This document shows, piece after piece, positions 34,678 through 43,670 of a stretch of DNA of 64,000 nt. The translations under genes were made by a program, and so were the position numbers. Source of the DNA: JACWAE01 sp963847595 (GTDB lineage: Bacteria > Chloroflexota > Dehalococcoidia > SZUA-161); NCBI GenBank assembly GCA_963847595.1, contig CAWKAJ010000002.1, forward strand, positions 372,001-436,000. The letters run 5' to 3'. The first letter of the stretch is position 1. Every line of letters starts with the position of its first letter. The notes below the pieces were generated by a model. The model was not told the origin of the DNA and made no database searches. It worked only from the letters and a program-made list of their open reading frames with translations.

Positions 34678-36855
34678 CTACCCCTCACGTTTGCCATCAG
34701 AGGTGCGGCTTACATTGATAACACCGGGCACTCCCTCTATCTTGGAGAACAGCCGACCCAGTTGCCCGATATTGTTCACATCCAGGGTGAGTAAAATGGC
34801 AAGGGTCCCGTCTTTGCTCTCCGTTTCCGACAGAGACACGGCAGTTATATTTACCTTTTCATCAGATACCAGAGTGGTGACATCACGTAAGAGGCCAACA
34901 CGGTCCCAGGCATCGATAGTAATATTGACCGGGAAAGAAATACCCGCTTTGCCCCACTCTACCTTTATCAGTCTCTCCTTCTCGTCCTCATTGAGGATAT
35001 TGGGACAGTTCTTGCGGTGGATAGTAATCCCTCTGCCGCGGGTAATGAAGCCGATAATTTCATCTCCAGGCACTGGCTGGCAACAGGAGGCAATGTGTGT
35101 CAGCAAATCGCCGACGCCGAGTACTTTGACTCCCGATGATGTCGACTTAGGTTTGGGAGGCGCTGGTGGAGTGGCTTGCTGAGGTCGCTCTTCGGGCGCG
35201 GTAAGCTTCATGCCTATCTGATTTGGGCTGATATCTCCACAGCCGATGGCTGCCAGGAAATCATCCACTAACTCGTACTTGAAAAGTTCTGCGATCTTTT
35301 CTCTGTCAGTAAAGCTTACCCCCAGACGCCGTAGCTCTTTCTCCAGAATTTCTCTGCCTCTCTCGACATTCTCTGCCTTCTCCCTGCGTCGGAACCACTG
35401 CTTGATCCTCTCCCGCGCCTGATTGGTATTGGCATAGCCCAGGTTGGGATTAAGCCAGTCGAGACTGGGGCCTCGATCTGCCTTCGTTGTCATGATCTCG
35501 ATGGTATCGCCGTTACGCAGTTGATAGTCCAGTGAAACCAATCTGCCATTCACCTTGGCCCCTATGCAACGATGTCCCAGGTCAGTATGAATGCGATACG
35601 CAAAATCAAGGGGAGTCGCCCCTCTGGGCAACTCTTTTATCTCCCCCTTGGGGGTATAGACGAAGACCTGATCCTGGAAGATGTCAGTCTTGATCGATTC
35701 TATGAACGCTGTACCGCTGAGCTCGCGTTGCCACTCCATAAGCTGCCTGAGCCAGGTTATCTTTTCCTCAAACCCTATGTCCTTCTTTGCCCCTTCTTTA
35801 TACTTCCAATGAGCGGCGACACCGTACTCAGCGAGACGGTGCATACGGTAGGTACGTATCTGTACCTCCAGCGGTCGGGCACTCAAGCACATCACGGTGC
35901 TGTGGAGCGCCTGGTACATGTTCTCTTTGGGATTGGCGATGAAATCGTCGAACTGGTCGGGAAGCGGATGCCACAGGTTGTGAACAACGCCCAGAGCGCT
36001 GTAGCAGTCCTGAATAGTGTCCACCAACACACGTAACGCGAGCAGGTCATGGATATCGCTGAACTCCTTGCCCTGAGCAGCGTACCTCTGCATCTTTCTA
36101 TAAACACTGTAAAGACTCTTCGGCCTTCCTGTAACCTCCGCTTTGATGCCAGCTTTCTCCAGCTCGTCTCTCAGGATTTGAATCACCTGAGCTATGTATC
36201 GTTCTCGGGTGGCTCTCCGTGCAGCTACCAATCGAGCGACTTCGCGATATTTATCAGGCTGTAGATAGCGGAAAGCCAAGTCCTCCAACTCCCACCTCAA
36301 CTGCCACATCCCCAGCCGGTGTGCGAGCGGAGCATAGATATCCATCGTCTCTTGAGCTATCCTCTGCTGTTTCTCAGGCGCTAATGCTTTCAAGGTACGC
36401 ATATTATGCAACCTGTCGGCCAGTTTAATCAGCACTACGCGCACATCCTCCGCCATAGCCACGAACATCTTGCGCAAGCTTTCCACCTGGGCATCGCTTT
36501 CAGCTATTTTCTTAAGCCCGGCACTTTGCACCTGGGACGATATTTTATCCAGTCTCGTCACTCCCTCGACCAGCTTTGCCACCTCGGGGCCAAAACGACT
36601 TTCAATCTCCGAGAAAGGAACCCCGCAGTCCTCAGGCACGTCATGGAGCAGTGCAGCAGCAATAGAGGTTTCATCGAGTTGAAGGTCAGCTACAATCATA
36701 GCTACCTCCACAGGGTGCGTTATAAACGGCTCACCTGATAGACGAAGCTGATTGCCATGCGCTTTCAGGGCAAACTGATAGGCATTCTCTACTATAGTCA
36801 GCTTGCCTTCGGGGAGATACTCTCTTACCTTGTCGAGAAGAGGATTTATATCCAT
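34678..36855 (-). CDS. Bifunctional (p)ppGpp synthetase/hydrolase
   Basis: A RelA/SpoT (Rel) enzyme, 725 residues, cytoplasmic, setting the level of the alarmone (p)ppGpp. Seen: HD hydrolase domain with HPVEVAMIVADL and HDVPED (intact, so hydrolysis is likely), synthetase domain with GRPKSLYSVYRKM, FSDIHDLLALRV and EVQIRTYRMHRLAEYGVAAHWKYKEG, TGS domain (FVYTPKGEIKELPRGATPLDFAYRIHTDLGH), zinc-finger-like segment CCQPVPGDEIIGFITRGRGITIHRKNC, and ACT domain at the end. Both catalytic halves look complete. It ends on TAG and is followed closely by uvrC. Confidence 0.95.
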   Translation of the reverse strand: MDINPLLDKVREYLPEGKLTIVENAYQFALKAHGNQLRLSGEPFITHPVEVAMIVADLQLDETSIAAALLHDVPEDCGVPFSEIESRFGPEVAKLVEGVTRLDKISSQVQSAGLKKIAESDAQVESLRKMFVAMAEDVRVVLIKLADRLHNMRTLKALAPEKQQRIAQETMDIYAPLAHRLGMWQLRWELEDLAFRYLQPDKYREVARLVAARRATRERYIAQVIQILRDELEKAGIKAEVTGRPKSLYSVYRKMQRYAAQGKEFSDIHDLLALRVLVDTIQDCYSALGVVHNLWHPLPDQFDDFIANPKENMYQALHSTVMCLSARPLEVQIRTYRMHRLAEYGVAAHWKYKEGAKKDIGFEEKITWLRQLMEWQRELSGTAFIESIKTDIFQDQVFVYTPKGEIKELPRGATPLDFAYRIHTDLGHRCIGAKVNGRLVSLDYQLRNGDTIEIMTTKADRGPSLDWLNPNLGYANTNQARERIKQWFRRREKAENVERGREILEKELRRLGVSFTDREKIAELFKYELVDDFLAAIGCGDISPNQIGMKLTAPEERPQQATPPAPPKPKSTSSGVKVLGVGDLLTHIASCCQPVPGDEIIGFITRGRGITIHRKNCPNILNEDEKERLIKVEWGKAGISFPVNITIDAWDRVGLLRDVTTLVSDEKVNITAVSLSETESKDGTLAILLTLDVNNIGQLGRLFSKIEGVPGVINVSRTSDGKREG

Positions 36856-36990
36856 GGCCCACCTTCCACGTCCCCTGTCCTAAAGTATATTGCAAGGGTG
36901 TTCAGGATGCAAACTCCTTTACAAACCACTTCTGATGCTGTATGCTGCTAAACGTAAAAATCACGTGTTCGAGCACAGGAGGTTTCCATC

Positions 36991-38241
36991 TTGTATCAGG
37001 CCCCCAGAGGTACCTCGGACATATTGCCCCCAGAGCAGAGTTACTGGAGCTATATCAAACAGAAAGCAGCCGCCATCTGTGAACTCTACAGCTATCAACG
37101 CATCGAAACCCCCACGTTCGAAGACGCTCACCTCTTTGTGCGCAGCATCGGCGAGGATACTGACATCGTTGAGAAAGAGATGTACTCTTTTGAGGATAAA
37201 GGCGGAGACCAGATCACATTGCGCCCCGAGGGAACCGCCCCTGTGTGCCGCGCCTATGTGGAGCACGGTATGCACAACCTCCCCCAGCCGGTAAGGCTCT
37301 ACTATATCGCCTCGATCTTCAGGTATGAGCGTCCCCAGGCAGGCAGATACCGCGAGCATCACCAGTTCGGCGTTGAAGCTTTGGGAGATGCCGACCCGGC
37401 GCTCGATGCCGAGGTCATCGATATGGCCTGGCAGCTTTATGTCAACTTAGGATTAAAAGGGCTTGCTCTCAGTTTAAACAGCATCGGCTGCAATAACTGT
37501 CGTCCGCCGTATCTCGAAAGCCTGCAAACCTACTACACCCAACACAAAGAATCGCTCTGCCCCGATTGTAAGCGACGCCTGGCAAAGAATACGCTGCGCC
37601 TCCTGGATTGCAAAAACCCGACTTGCTTGGCTCTGACCGAGCAAGCACCGAGAAGCATAGATTATCTGTGTCAAGAATGCGCGAACCACTTCGACCAGCT
37701 AAAGAGATACCTCAACCTCCTGAGCCTGCCATTTTCCCTCACTCATCGTTTGGTACGAGGTCTGGACTACTACACTAGAACTGTATTCGAGATATCCCCA
37801 GAGGGAGAAACCGGGTCTCAGGTTGCCATTGGCGGAGGAGGCAGGTATGACAACCTCATCGAGCAACTGGGGGGCAGGCCTACACCGGCAGTCGGCTTTG
37901 CCACCGGGATAGAGCGCCTGGTGCTCAATCTGAAGAAGCAAGAGGTTGCTATTCCCGTTTTACCACCGCCCACTGTGTTCGTAGCTTACCTTGGCAAAGA
38001 TGCTAAGGACGAAGCAATAAGACTCACCGCCCATCTGCGCAAATCAGGTATAAGTGCCTTAGCCAGCCTCAACGAGAGAAGCCTTAAGGCCCAACTCAAG
38101 CAGGCCAATGTCTCAGGAGTGCGCTACACCTTAATCATCGGTGATGATGAGGTCAAGAGCAAATCAGTAGTGCTGAGGAACATGGCAAAGGGTGAGCAAC
38201 AGGCCGTACCCCTAGACAAGCTAGCTGAGGCATTGAGGTAA
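36991..38241 (+). CDS. hisS: Histidyl-tRNA synthetase
   Basis: A class II aminoacyl-tRNA synthetase, 416 residues, charging tRNA-His. Seen: GTSDILPPEQSYW, motif 1 region YQRIETPTFEDAHLF, motif 2 (TLRPEGTAPVCRAYVEH with YYIASIFRYERPQAGRYREHHQFG), the His-specific LVRGLDYYTRTVFEI, IGGGGRYDNLIEQLGG, motif 3 VGFATGIERLVL, and the anticodon-binding domain. The Cys-rich NSIGCNNCRPPYLESL plus LLDCKNPTC is common in this family. The start is TTG at 36991 with AGGAGG 8 bases upstream. It is divergent from relA/spoT across 135 bases that must hold both promoters. Confidence 0.97.
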   Translation: MYQAPRGTSDILPPEQSYWSYIKQKAAAICELYSYQRIETPTFEDAHLFVRSIGEDTDIVEKEMYSFEDKGGDQITLRPEGTAPVCRAYVEHGMHNLPQPVRLYYIASIFRYERPQAGRYREHHQFGVEALGDADPALDAEVIDMAWQLYVNLGLKGLALSLNSIGCNNCRPPYLESLQTYYTQHKESLCPDCKRRLAKNTLRLLDCKNPTCLALTEQAPRSIDYLCQECANHFDQLKRYLNLLSLPFSLTHRLVRGLDYYTRTVFEISPEGETGSQVAIGGGGRYDNLIEQLGGRPTPAVGFATGIERLVLNLKKQEVAIPVLPPPTVFVAYLGKDAKDEAIRLTAHLRKSGISALASLNERSLKAQLKQANVSGVRYTLIIGDDEVKSKSVVLRNMAKGEQQAVPLDKLAEALR

Positions 38242-38331
38242 CCGCATCAGGCCCGCCTTCATTTAGAAGCATCACATCTGTGCTATAATATTTCACATAT
38301 TAGGTCATGGGGTGGTCCCGTTGGGTGCGCT

Positions 38332-39402
38332 ATGCTGGAACGACTTGACTCGATCGAAAAACGTTATGAAGAGCTATACGAGCTTATGGCTCAGCCCGAG
38401 GTAGCCCTCGACTTCGAGAGGCTGCAGAACCTGGCTAAGGAGCGCTCCTCCCTCGCTGACGTAGTGACCAAGTATCGAGAATACAAAGCCACTATGAAAA
38501 GCCTTAAGGATACCCAGGCTATGCTCAGCCAGAGGCTGGACGAGGATATGGCCGCTCTGGCCAAAGAGGAGATAAATAACATCCAGGGCAAACGCGAGCG
38601 GCTGCTGGAGGAGATCAAAATGGCTCTCCTGCCCAGAGACCCCGCCGACAAGAAGAACGTCATCGTGGAAATCCGCGCCGGCGCAGGCGGCGAGGAAGCA
38701 GCGCTCTTCGCCTCTGACCTCTTCCGAATGTATTCCCGCTATGCCGCCTCCCAGGGTTGGAAAGTGGACATCATGAACAGCAATGAAACAGGCATCGGCG
38801 GCTTCAAGGAGATAATCTTCGAGGTTAAGGGCCAGGGCGCTTATAGCAGGTTGAAGTACGAAAGCGGGGTCCACCGCGTGCAGCGTGTTCCAGTCACAGA
38901 ATCATCAGGCCGCATTCATACCTCAACAGCTACAGTGGCTGTCCTGCCGGAGGCAGACGAGGTCGAGGTCGCCGTCGACCCTAACGACTTAAGGATAGAC
39001 ATCTTCCGCAGCGGCGGCGCCGGAGGACAGAATGTTAACAAAGTATCTTCTGCAGTGCGACTAACACACATCCCCACTGGAATGGTGGTTGTCTGCCAGG
39101 ACGAGCGCTCGCAACTGCAGAACAAGATTAAAGCGATGGCAGTGCTTCGCGCACGGCTCTTGGACCAGGAACGCCAGCGTCAGTTCCGGGAGGTGACCGA
39201 TGCCCGCCGCTCACAGGTAGGCACCGGGGACCGTTCCGAGAAGATTCGCACCTACAATTTCCCCCAGGGTAGAGTCTCGGACCACCGCATAGGCCTGACC
39301 ATTCACAACCTTGAGGGTATACTCGAAGGTGATCTCGACGATATTATAGATGCCGTAGCCACCGCTGACCAGTCCAAGCAATTGGAGGCGAAGGTGGGGT
39401 AA
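38332..39402 (+). CDS. prfA: Peptide chain release factor 1
   Basis: RF1, 356 residues, which reads UAA and UAG and releases the finished peptide. Seen: the N-terminal helical domain, the P-V-T codon-recognition tripeptide in RVQRVPVTESSGRIHTS, the GGQ peptidyl-hydrolase loop in SGGAGGQNVNKVSSAVRLTH (about residues 231-233), and ECQDERSQ-like CQDERSQLQNKIKAM. An intact RF1 means TAG terminates in this organism, which bears on the amber codons in the 4.6-5.5 kb element. The next gene, prmC, modifies the GGQ glutamine, the usual pairing. Confidence 0.97.
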   Translation: MLERLDSIEKRYEELYELMAQPEVALDFERLQNLAKERSSLADVVTKYREYKATMKSLKDTQAMLSQRLDEDMAALAKEEINNIQGKRERLLEEIKMALLPRDPADKKNVIVEIRAGAGGEEAALFASDLFRMYSRYAASQGWKVDIMNSNETGIGGFKEIIFEVKGQGAYSRLKYESGVHRVQRVPVTESSGRIHTSTATVAVLPEADEVEVAVDPNDLRIDIFRSGGAGGQNVNKVSSAVRLTHIPTGMVVVCQDERSQLQNKIKAMAVLRARLLDQERQRQFREVTDARRSQVGTGDRSEKIRTYNFPQGRVSDHRIGLTIHNLEGILEGDLDDIIDAVATADQSKQLEAKVG

Positions 39403-40253
39403 CTTTAGCCCAGGCGCTGGACCGGGCGGCAAAAGACCTCGCCGCACACAATATCGACAACGCACGCCTCGAGGCCGAGATTCTCCTGGCACACGTCTTG
39501 GGCATTGAACGTGTCAGTCTTTATGTCAACTCGAGACAGGAGCTTTTGCCCGATCAAACTGTCGCCTTCTCTGCCCTTATACAGCGCAGGATAGGGCATG
39601 AGCCCACCGCTTATATCACTGGCCACAAGGAATTCTTCGGCATCGACTTCAAGGTTTCGCCCGGCACCCTCATCCCCCGACCCGACACCGAGCTCCTCGT
39701 CGAAACCGCAATTGAGCTGGCTAACACAGCTTTCCCTCGTTCTTGCCTCATCGCTGATGTCGGCACAGGCTGCGGAGCCATCGCCATCTCCCTGGCCCTG
39801 CACCTTCCTCAAGCAAAGTTTTATGCCACCGACATCTCTGCCGCTGCTCTCGAATTGGCAAGGAGCAATTGCCGCAGACATAGGGTGAGCCATAGGGTCA
39901 GGCTGCTCCAAGGCGACCTGCTCGAGCCCTTGCCTGAACCAGTGCAACTCATCGTTGCCAACCTGCCCTACATCAGTGAGCCGGAATTGCCCAGACTACC
40001 CCTTGAAATATCGATGTTCGAGCCGCAGATGGCTCTGGCAGGAGGCACAGATGGCCTTATGCAGATTGAGAGACTTCTCTCCCAAGCCAGCAGCAAGCTG
40101 TCAAGTGGCGGAGCAGTCCTGCTTGAGGTTGGATACGACCAAGGATCAGCAGTGAAATCTCTGGCCCAGAAATGCTTCCCTACAGCGAAGATTAGCGTAA
40201 TGACTGACCTCAGCGGGCTTGACCGTGTAGTGAGAATTTTCACTAACTTGTGA
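39399..40253 (+). CDS. prmC: Release factor glutamine methyltransferase
   Basis: PrmC/HemK, which N5-methylates the glutamine of the GGQ motif in release factors using SAM. Seen: N-terminal helical domain starting LAQALDRAAKDLAAHNIDNARLEAE, substrate-loop GHEPTAYITGHKEFFGIDFKV, LIPRPDTELLVE, SAM motif VGTGCGAIAISLAL, YATDISAAALELA and the catalytic ANLPYIS (NPPY variant). The N-terminal domain is encoded from about 39405, but no ATG, GTG or TTG precedes it in frame after the prfA stop; GTA at 39399 overlaps that stop where GTG would be expected. The first usual start codon, TTG at 39498, would remove about 30 residues. The start is therefore unresolved. Confidence 0.9.
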   Translation, partial: VTLAQALDRAAKDLAAHNIDNARLEAEILLAHVLGIERVSLYVNSRQELLPDQTVAFSALIQRRIGHEPTAYITGHKEFFGIDFKVSPGTLIPRPDTELLVETAIELANTAFPRSCLIADVGTGCGAIAISLALHLPQAKFYATDISAAALELARSNCRRHRVSHRVRLLQGDLLEPLPEPVQLIVANLPYISEPELPRLPLEISMFEPQMALAGGTDGLMQIERLLSQASSKLSSGGAVLLEVGYDQGSAVKSLAQKCFPTAKISVMTDLSGLDRVVRIFTNL

Positions 40254-40914
40254 AAGAGGAGTCGCTGATCCCCCATCTCTTTGCATGAGCTTCCTTCAGC
40301 TTCTGAAAGTTGTTAATATAGGGAGTTAAAGTAATACCATCAGCAGTCATAATCACCGCGTCCTCTTTGTTATCAATATAGTAGCCGCGACGCGTTCCCA
40401 CCTCTATCAAGCCATATTTCCTGTACAGGGCTTGAGCAATCTTATTGGAGTTGCGCACCTCCAGTGTGAAAAACCTTTCCTCATGTTCAATGGCGAGCTC
40501 TATTGATGCGATGAGCAGACGCTCTCCGATACCCTGATGCCGATAATCTTCGCGCACCGCTATGTTTGCCAGATGGGCCTCGTCTACCATGAACCAGAGG
40601 CCAGCAAATCCCAGGATGAATTGAGTTGGAGCCGTTGGCCTTTCCCTTCCCCCGAACAAGCGTCTCAGCCCCCATCTCAACGCCTCCAGCCTCGATTTCG
40701 GGGGGCTGGAGTTATCTACAGCCTCTGTCTCAGCGGCCGGCTCAGTTGGCTGGGGCATCTCCTCGTAGGCTACCAGGTAACGCGTCAGGGTATTAACTGT
40801 CAGTTCACGTTTGAAATTCGTGGGAGGCCAGGGCGGAGGGAAAGCCTCACGCTCGATCTGGGAGACCTGAGGTGCATCCCGTAGCTCCATGGCACGGATA
40901 GAATAAGCCGTCAT
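40243..40914 (-). CDS. rimI: RimI-like GNAT acetyltransferase with an insert
   Basis: A GNAT-fold N-acetyltransferase similar to RimI, which acetylates the N-terminus of ribosomal protein S18. Seen: IRAMELRDAPQVSQIEREAFPPPWP at the start, acetyl-CoA loop VREDYRHQGIGERLL (Q-x2-G-x-G/A type), and ALYRKYGLIEVGTRRGYY. At 223 residues it is about 70 longer than usual. Residues about 52-97 are an insert rich in Pro/Glu then basic (LRWGLRRLFGGRERP), and there is a C-terminal extension. It converges with prmC and overlaps its end by 11 bases. Confidence 0.85.
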   Translation of the reverse strand: MTAYSIRAMELRDAPQVSQIEREAFPPPWPPTNFKRELTVNTLTRYLVAYEEMPQPTEPAAETEAVDNSSPPKSRLEALRWGLRRLFGGRERPTAPTQFILGFAGLWFMVDEAHLANIAVREDYRHQGIGERLLIASIELAIEHEERFFTLEVRNSNKIAQALYRKYGLIEVGTRRGYYIDNKEDAVIMTADGITLTPYINNFQKLKEAHAKRWGISDSSFTS

Positions 40915-41001
40915 ATTAGCCGATCCTACTTTGTTTGCTACTCAAATTAGACTTTGCCGCATATTCTATCACACCTGAAAAGAGTTTTCTTGCCCTCGAG
41001 T

Positions 41002-41940
41002 ACAACCGCATTGTTCAGTTAAAAATCCGACAGTCCATATAAAATATGGACATGCTTAATGAGACACTGATAGCTTTATGCGAGGAACTCCACCAACAGG
41101 GATTGCCCAAATCACACATTGCCCAGAGGTTGGGAAAGAATCGAGAAACGATTCATATCTGGATTAAGGGGATAGAACAGTATGGTCTCATTGAATTTCT
41201 CGACAGATACCGCCAGGCTAAGAAAGGAGAAAGAGCGAAAAGGAAGGCTGACCCCATAGTCAAAAGATGGATTTGGGAGATACGTGAAAGGGAATACGAT
41301 TGTTGCGGGCAAAAGATTCAGTATTTCCTCAACCTTGAGCATGGCATTCACCTGTCTGTCCCTAAAATCTATGAAATACTATCAGAGAAGTACATTATCC
41401 GTCCCAGGTGGAAGAAAAACAAAGTAAGAGGAGAAGTACCCCAAGCATCAATGCCGAGAGAAGTAGTTCAGATGGATACTATCGACTTTGGTGAGCTTTA
41501 TGCCTTTACCGCGATCGACATTTTTACTAGAGAAGCAGATATACTCATCGCAACTGAATTGACTGCTGATCTGGGATGTCAGTTCTTGCATCAGAGTATG
41601 AGACGCCGGTTTGACGGTCACGTTAAGCTGCTTCAAACAGACGGCGGGCCTGAGTTTAAAGCGGCATTTGAAAGTAATGCGCCATTGTTCTGTGATAGAC
41701 ACCGTGTCGCTCGACCTTACCGGAAGAATGAGCAATCCTACATCGAGAGTTTTAACCGAACCGTAAGAAAAGAATGCTTGGGATGGGTTAAGTACAGAGT
41801 ATCGCAATTATCAGAATGCCGGGATATGGCAGAAATTTTTCTGAGGCGGTATCATTACCACAGGCCACATATGGGACGAGGAATGACACCTCCATTATCT
41901 AACAGGGAGGGAGACTGTCGGATATTAAAGTAGAATTAAG
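41002..41940 (+). mobile_element. Insertion sequence, copy 1 (DD35E type)
   Basis: 939 bp, base-identical to copy 2 over its whole length. An 11-bp perfect inverted repeat ATCCGACAGTC lies inside both ends (41025-41035 and, inverted, 41913-41923), with weaker similarity continuing outward. The right repeat overlaps the 3' end of the transposase gene. Recent duplication is implied. Confidence 0.85.
41046..41933 (+). CDS. IS481/IS3-like transposase, copy 1
   Basis: A 295-residue DDE transposase/integrase-core protein. An N-terminal HTH (LHQQGLPKSHIAQRLGKNRE, residues 15-35) and a second helical DNA-binding region precede the rve-type catalytic core, with Asp144 (VQMDTIDFGE), Asp199 (LLQTDGGPEF) and Glu234 (SYIESFNRTVRKE). 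The 35-residue Asp-Glu spacing and the following FNRTVRKECLGW and YHYHRPH motifs are typical. It is one uninterrupted frame without the programmed frameshift of IS3. It catalyses movement of the surrounding element. Confidence 0.9.
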   Translation: MDMLNETLIALCEELHQQGLPKSHIAQRLGKNRETIHIWIKGIEQYGLIEFLDRYRQAKKGERAKRKADPIVKRWIWEIREREYDCCGQKIQYFLNLEHGIHLSVPKIYEILSEKYIIRPRWKKNKVRGEVPQASMPREVVQMDTIDFGELYAFTAIDIFTREADILIATELTADLGCQFLHQSMRRRFDGHVKLLQTDGGPEFKAAFESNAPLFCDRHRVARPYRKNEQSYIESFNRTVRKECLGWVKYRVSQLSECRDMAEIFLRRYHYHRPHMGRGMTPPLSNREGDCRILK

Positions 41941-41999
41941 GGGTGCTGTACTGTTGCGGTGTATTGCCATTATTCATCCTATATTGAGCGTAGGCTCTA

Positions 42000-43625
42000 T
42001 CACCCTAAACCCATCCTGCTCTGGGTACCCTCTTTCCTCTTAGCCTTTGGTAGTGCTAAAATCGGTGCTATTGAAGGTGGAACATCGGGCTTCTTTTTAT
42101 GCAATAACTCCTCAATTGTTAAAATTTGAATGCGAGGGTATTTTGGTCCCAAAGGTGATTCGTAAAGCCCTTTGCCTGCTGCTTCCTTTTCCATTGGTTT
42201 CGTTGGGTCGGCTAGCGTAATGAATATCCCTATCTCTGCTTTCTCTCTATCTATGACGTGTCCCAAATCTCGTATCATAGATACAGTTACGTTTTCTCCA
42301 CCTTTGACAGATATAATGCCCTTTTTCACCTTATCCTTTTCGTCTGTAAAATAGAGATACCCATCTATGCCTGTATCAGCACCTTTCTTTTTATCACCGT
42401 AAGGCTTCCCGCCATATATAAGGGATACAGCCCACCATTGGAATTGATATGTGTTTTGCTCCCATAGTGCTTTTGCTCCTGTTAGGTCTTTAGGTTCACC
42501 AATTACTTTGTATTCTATCCCTGAGAACATTCTATCTAACCGCCATTTCATTGTGGCGATAGCAAGATAGGTTATATCAATCCCTATCCAACGCCGTTTG
42601 AGGCGATTAGACACTGCGATACTTGTGCCACAACCGCAAAATGGGTCAAGAAAGACATCGCCCTCATTGCTACTTGCCCGAATGACACGCTCCAATAAAG
42701 CTTCAGGTTTTTGTGTCGGATACCCTATTCTCTCAGCATGAGCGGCCTGCAATCCGCTTATATCATCCCATAAAGATTGAATAGATACCCCTTTGCCTTC
42801 ATCAAGATAATACTTACGATGTGGTACTGCTCCTGAACTAGGCTGAACAACTAATCCCTTTTCGATTAAGGCTTGCATCTTTTCAGGGGAATAACGCCAA
42901 TAGCGAGTAACTCCCATTACCTCATATTTGGGATTACCCTTTGCTTCACCACCGGGGCCAATCATACTTACTAAACGATAATGGCGACCTGTTTCAGGCT
43001 CAATATACTTATATGCGGTTGATTTATAACTCTCCGAATATTCTCGGAAAGGCTGATTGAAATAGTAATCATCGCTTTTTGAGTAAAACAACAAGGTATC
43101 CGTATTTCGTCCCCATAATTTACTTCCCTGGCCTACGTTTCCCTTTATCGTATCGGCTCGTTTCCATATAATCTCATTTCGATAATTTGAATGGTCAAAA
43201 ACAGCGTCCATCAATATCTTCAAATAATGGCTAGCCGTGGAGTCACAATGTAAGTATATAGAGCCAGTATCCTTGAGCACACGATGCAACTCTACTAGCC
43301 TAATGCACATCATGGTAAGATATGCCATCATATCGTTTTTATGAATGAAATTACTCAATGCAGTTATCACTTCTACTACTCGGCTTGGTGCAGAGATGAT
43401 AATATCTTGAAAAGCCTTTTCAGATTCCAATCCCCAATGCCAAGAATCCCCAAATGCAGTTATCTGTGCTTCAGATGGTTCACCTGTGGGTTCTTTAAAC
43501 AAGATATTATAGTTAGCCTTACTATTGAATGGAGGGTCAAGGTAGATTAAGTCTATAGAATTGTCAGGAATATACTTTCTCAAAATCTCTAAGTTGTCGC
43601 CATAATAGAGAATGTTAGTATCCAT
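42000..43625 (-). CDS. DNA methyltransferase fused to Mrr-like nuclease domain
   Basis: A 541-residue protein. I start at the ATG with GGGAG 7 bases upstream; a GTG at 43664 is possible. Residues about 1-345 are a beta-class adenine/cytosine-N4 methyltransferase: catalytic motif DPPF at residues 30-33 (LIYLDPPFNSKANY) and the SAM site FLDPFCGCGTSIAVSNRLKRRWIGID. Residues about 370-500 resemble a PD-(D/E)xK (Mrr-like) domain, with TGIDGYLYF then GIISVKGGENV, and GIFITLADPTKPM. This would be a single-chain restriction-modification enzyme, or a methyltransferase with a relic nuclease. No separate restriction or specificity subunit is nearby. Confidence 0.82.
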   Translation of the reverse strand: MDTNILYYGDNLEILRKYIPDNSIDLIYLDPPFNSKANYNILFKEPTGEPSEAQITAFGDSWHWGLESEKAFQDIIISAPSRVVEVITALSNFIHKNDMMAYLTMMCIRLVELHRVLKDTGSIYLHCDSTASHYLKILMDAVFDHSNYRNEIIWKRADTIKGNVGQGSKLWGRNTDTLLFYSKSDDYYFNQPFREYSESYKSTAYKYIEPETGRHYRLVSMIGPGGEAKGNPKYEVMGVTRYWRYSPEKMQALIEKGLVVQPSSGAVPHRKYYLDEGKGVSIQSLWDDISGLQAAHAERIGYPTQKPEALLERVIRASSNEGDVFLDPFCGCGTSIAVSNRLKRRWIGIDITYLAIATMKWRLDRMFSGIEYKVIGEPKDLTGAKALWEQNTYQFQWWAVSLIYGGKPYGDKKKGADTGIDGYLYFTDEKDKVKKGIISVKGGENVTVSMIRDLGHVIDREKAEIGIFITLADPTKPMEKEAAGKGLYESPLGPKYPRIQILTIEELLHKKKPDVPPSIAPILALPKAKRKEGTQSRMGLG

Positions 43626-43670
43626 ATTCACGCTCCCACTCGATTGCTGTGGGATATTATACACTGTTTA

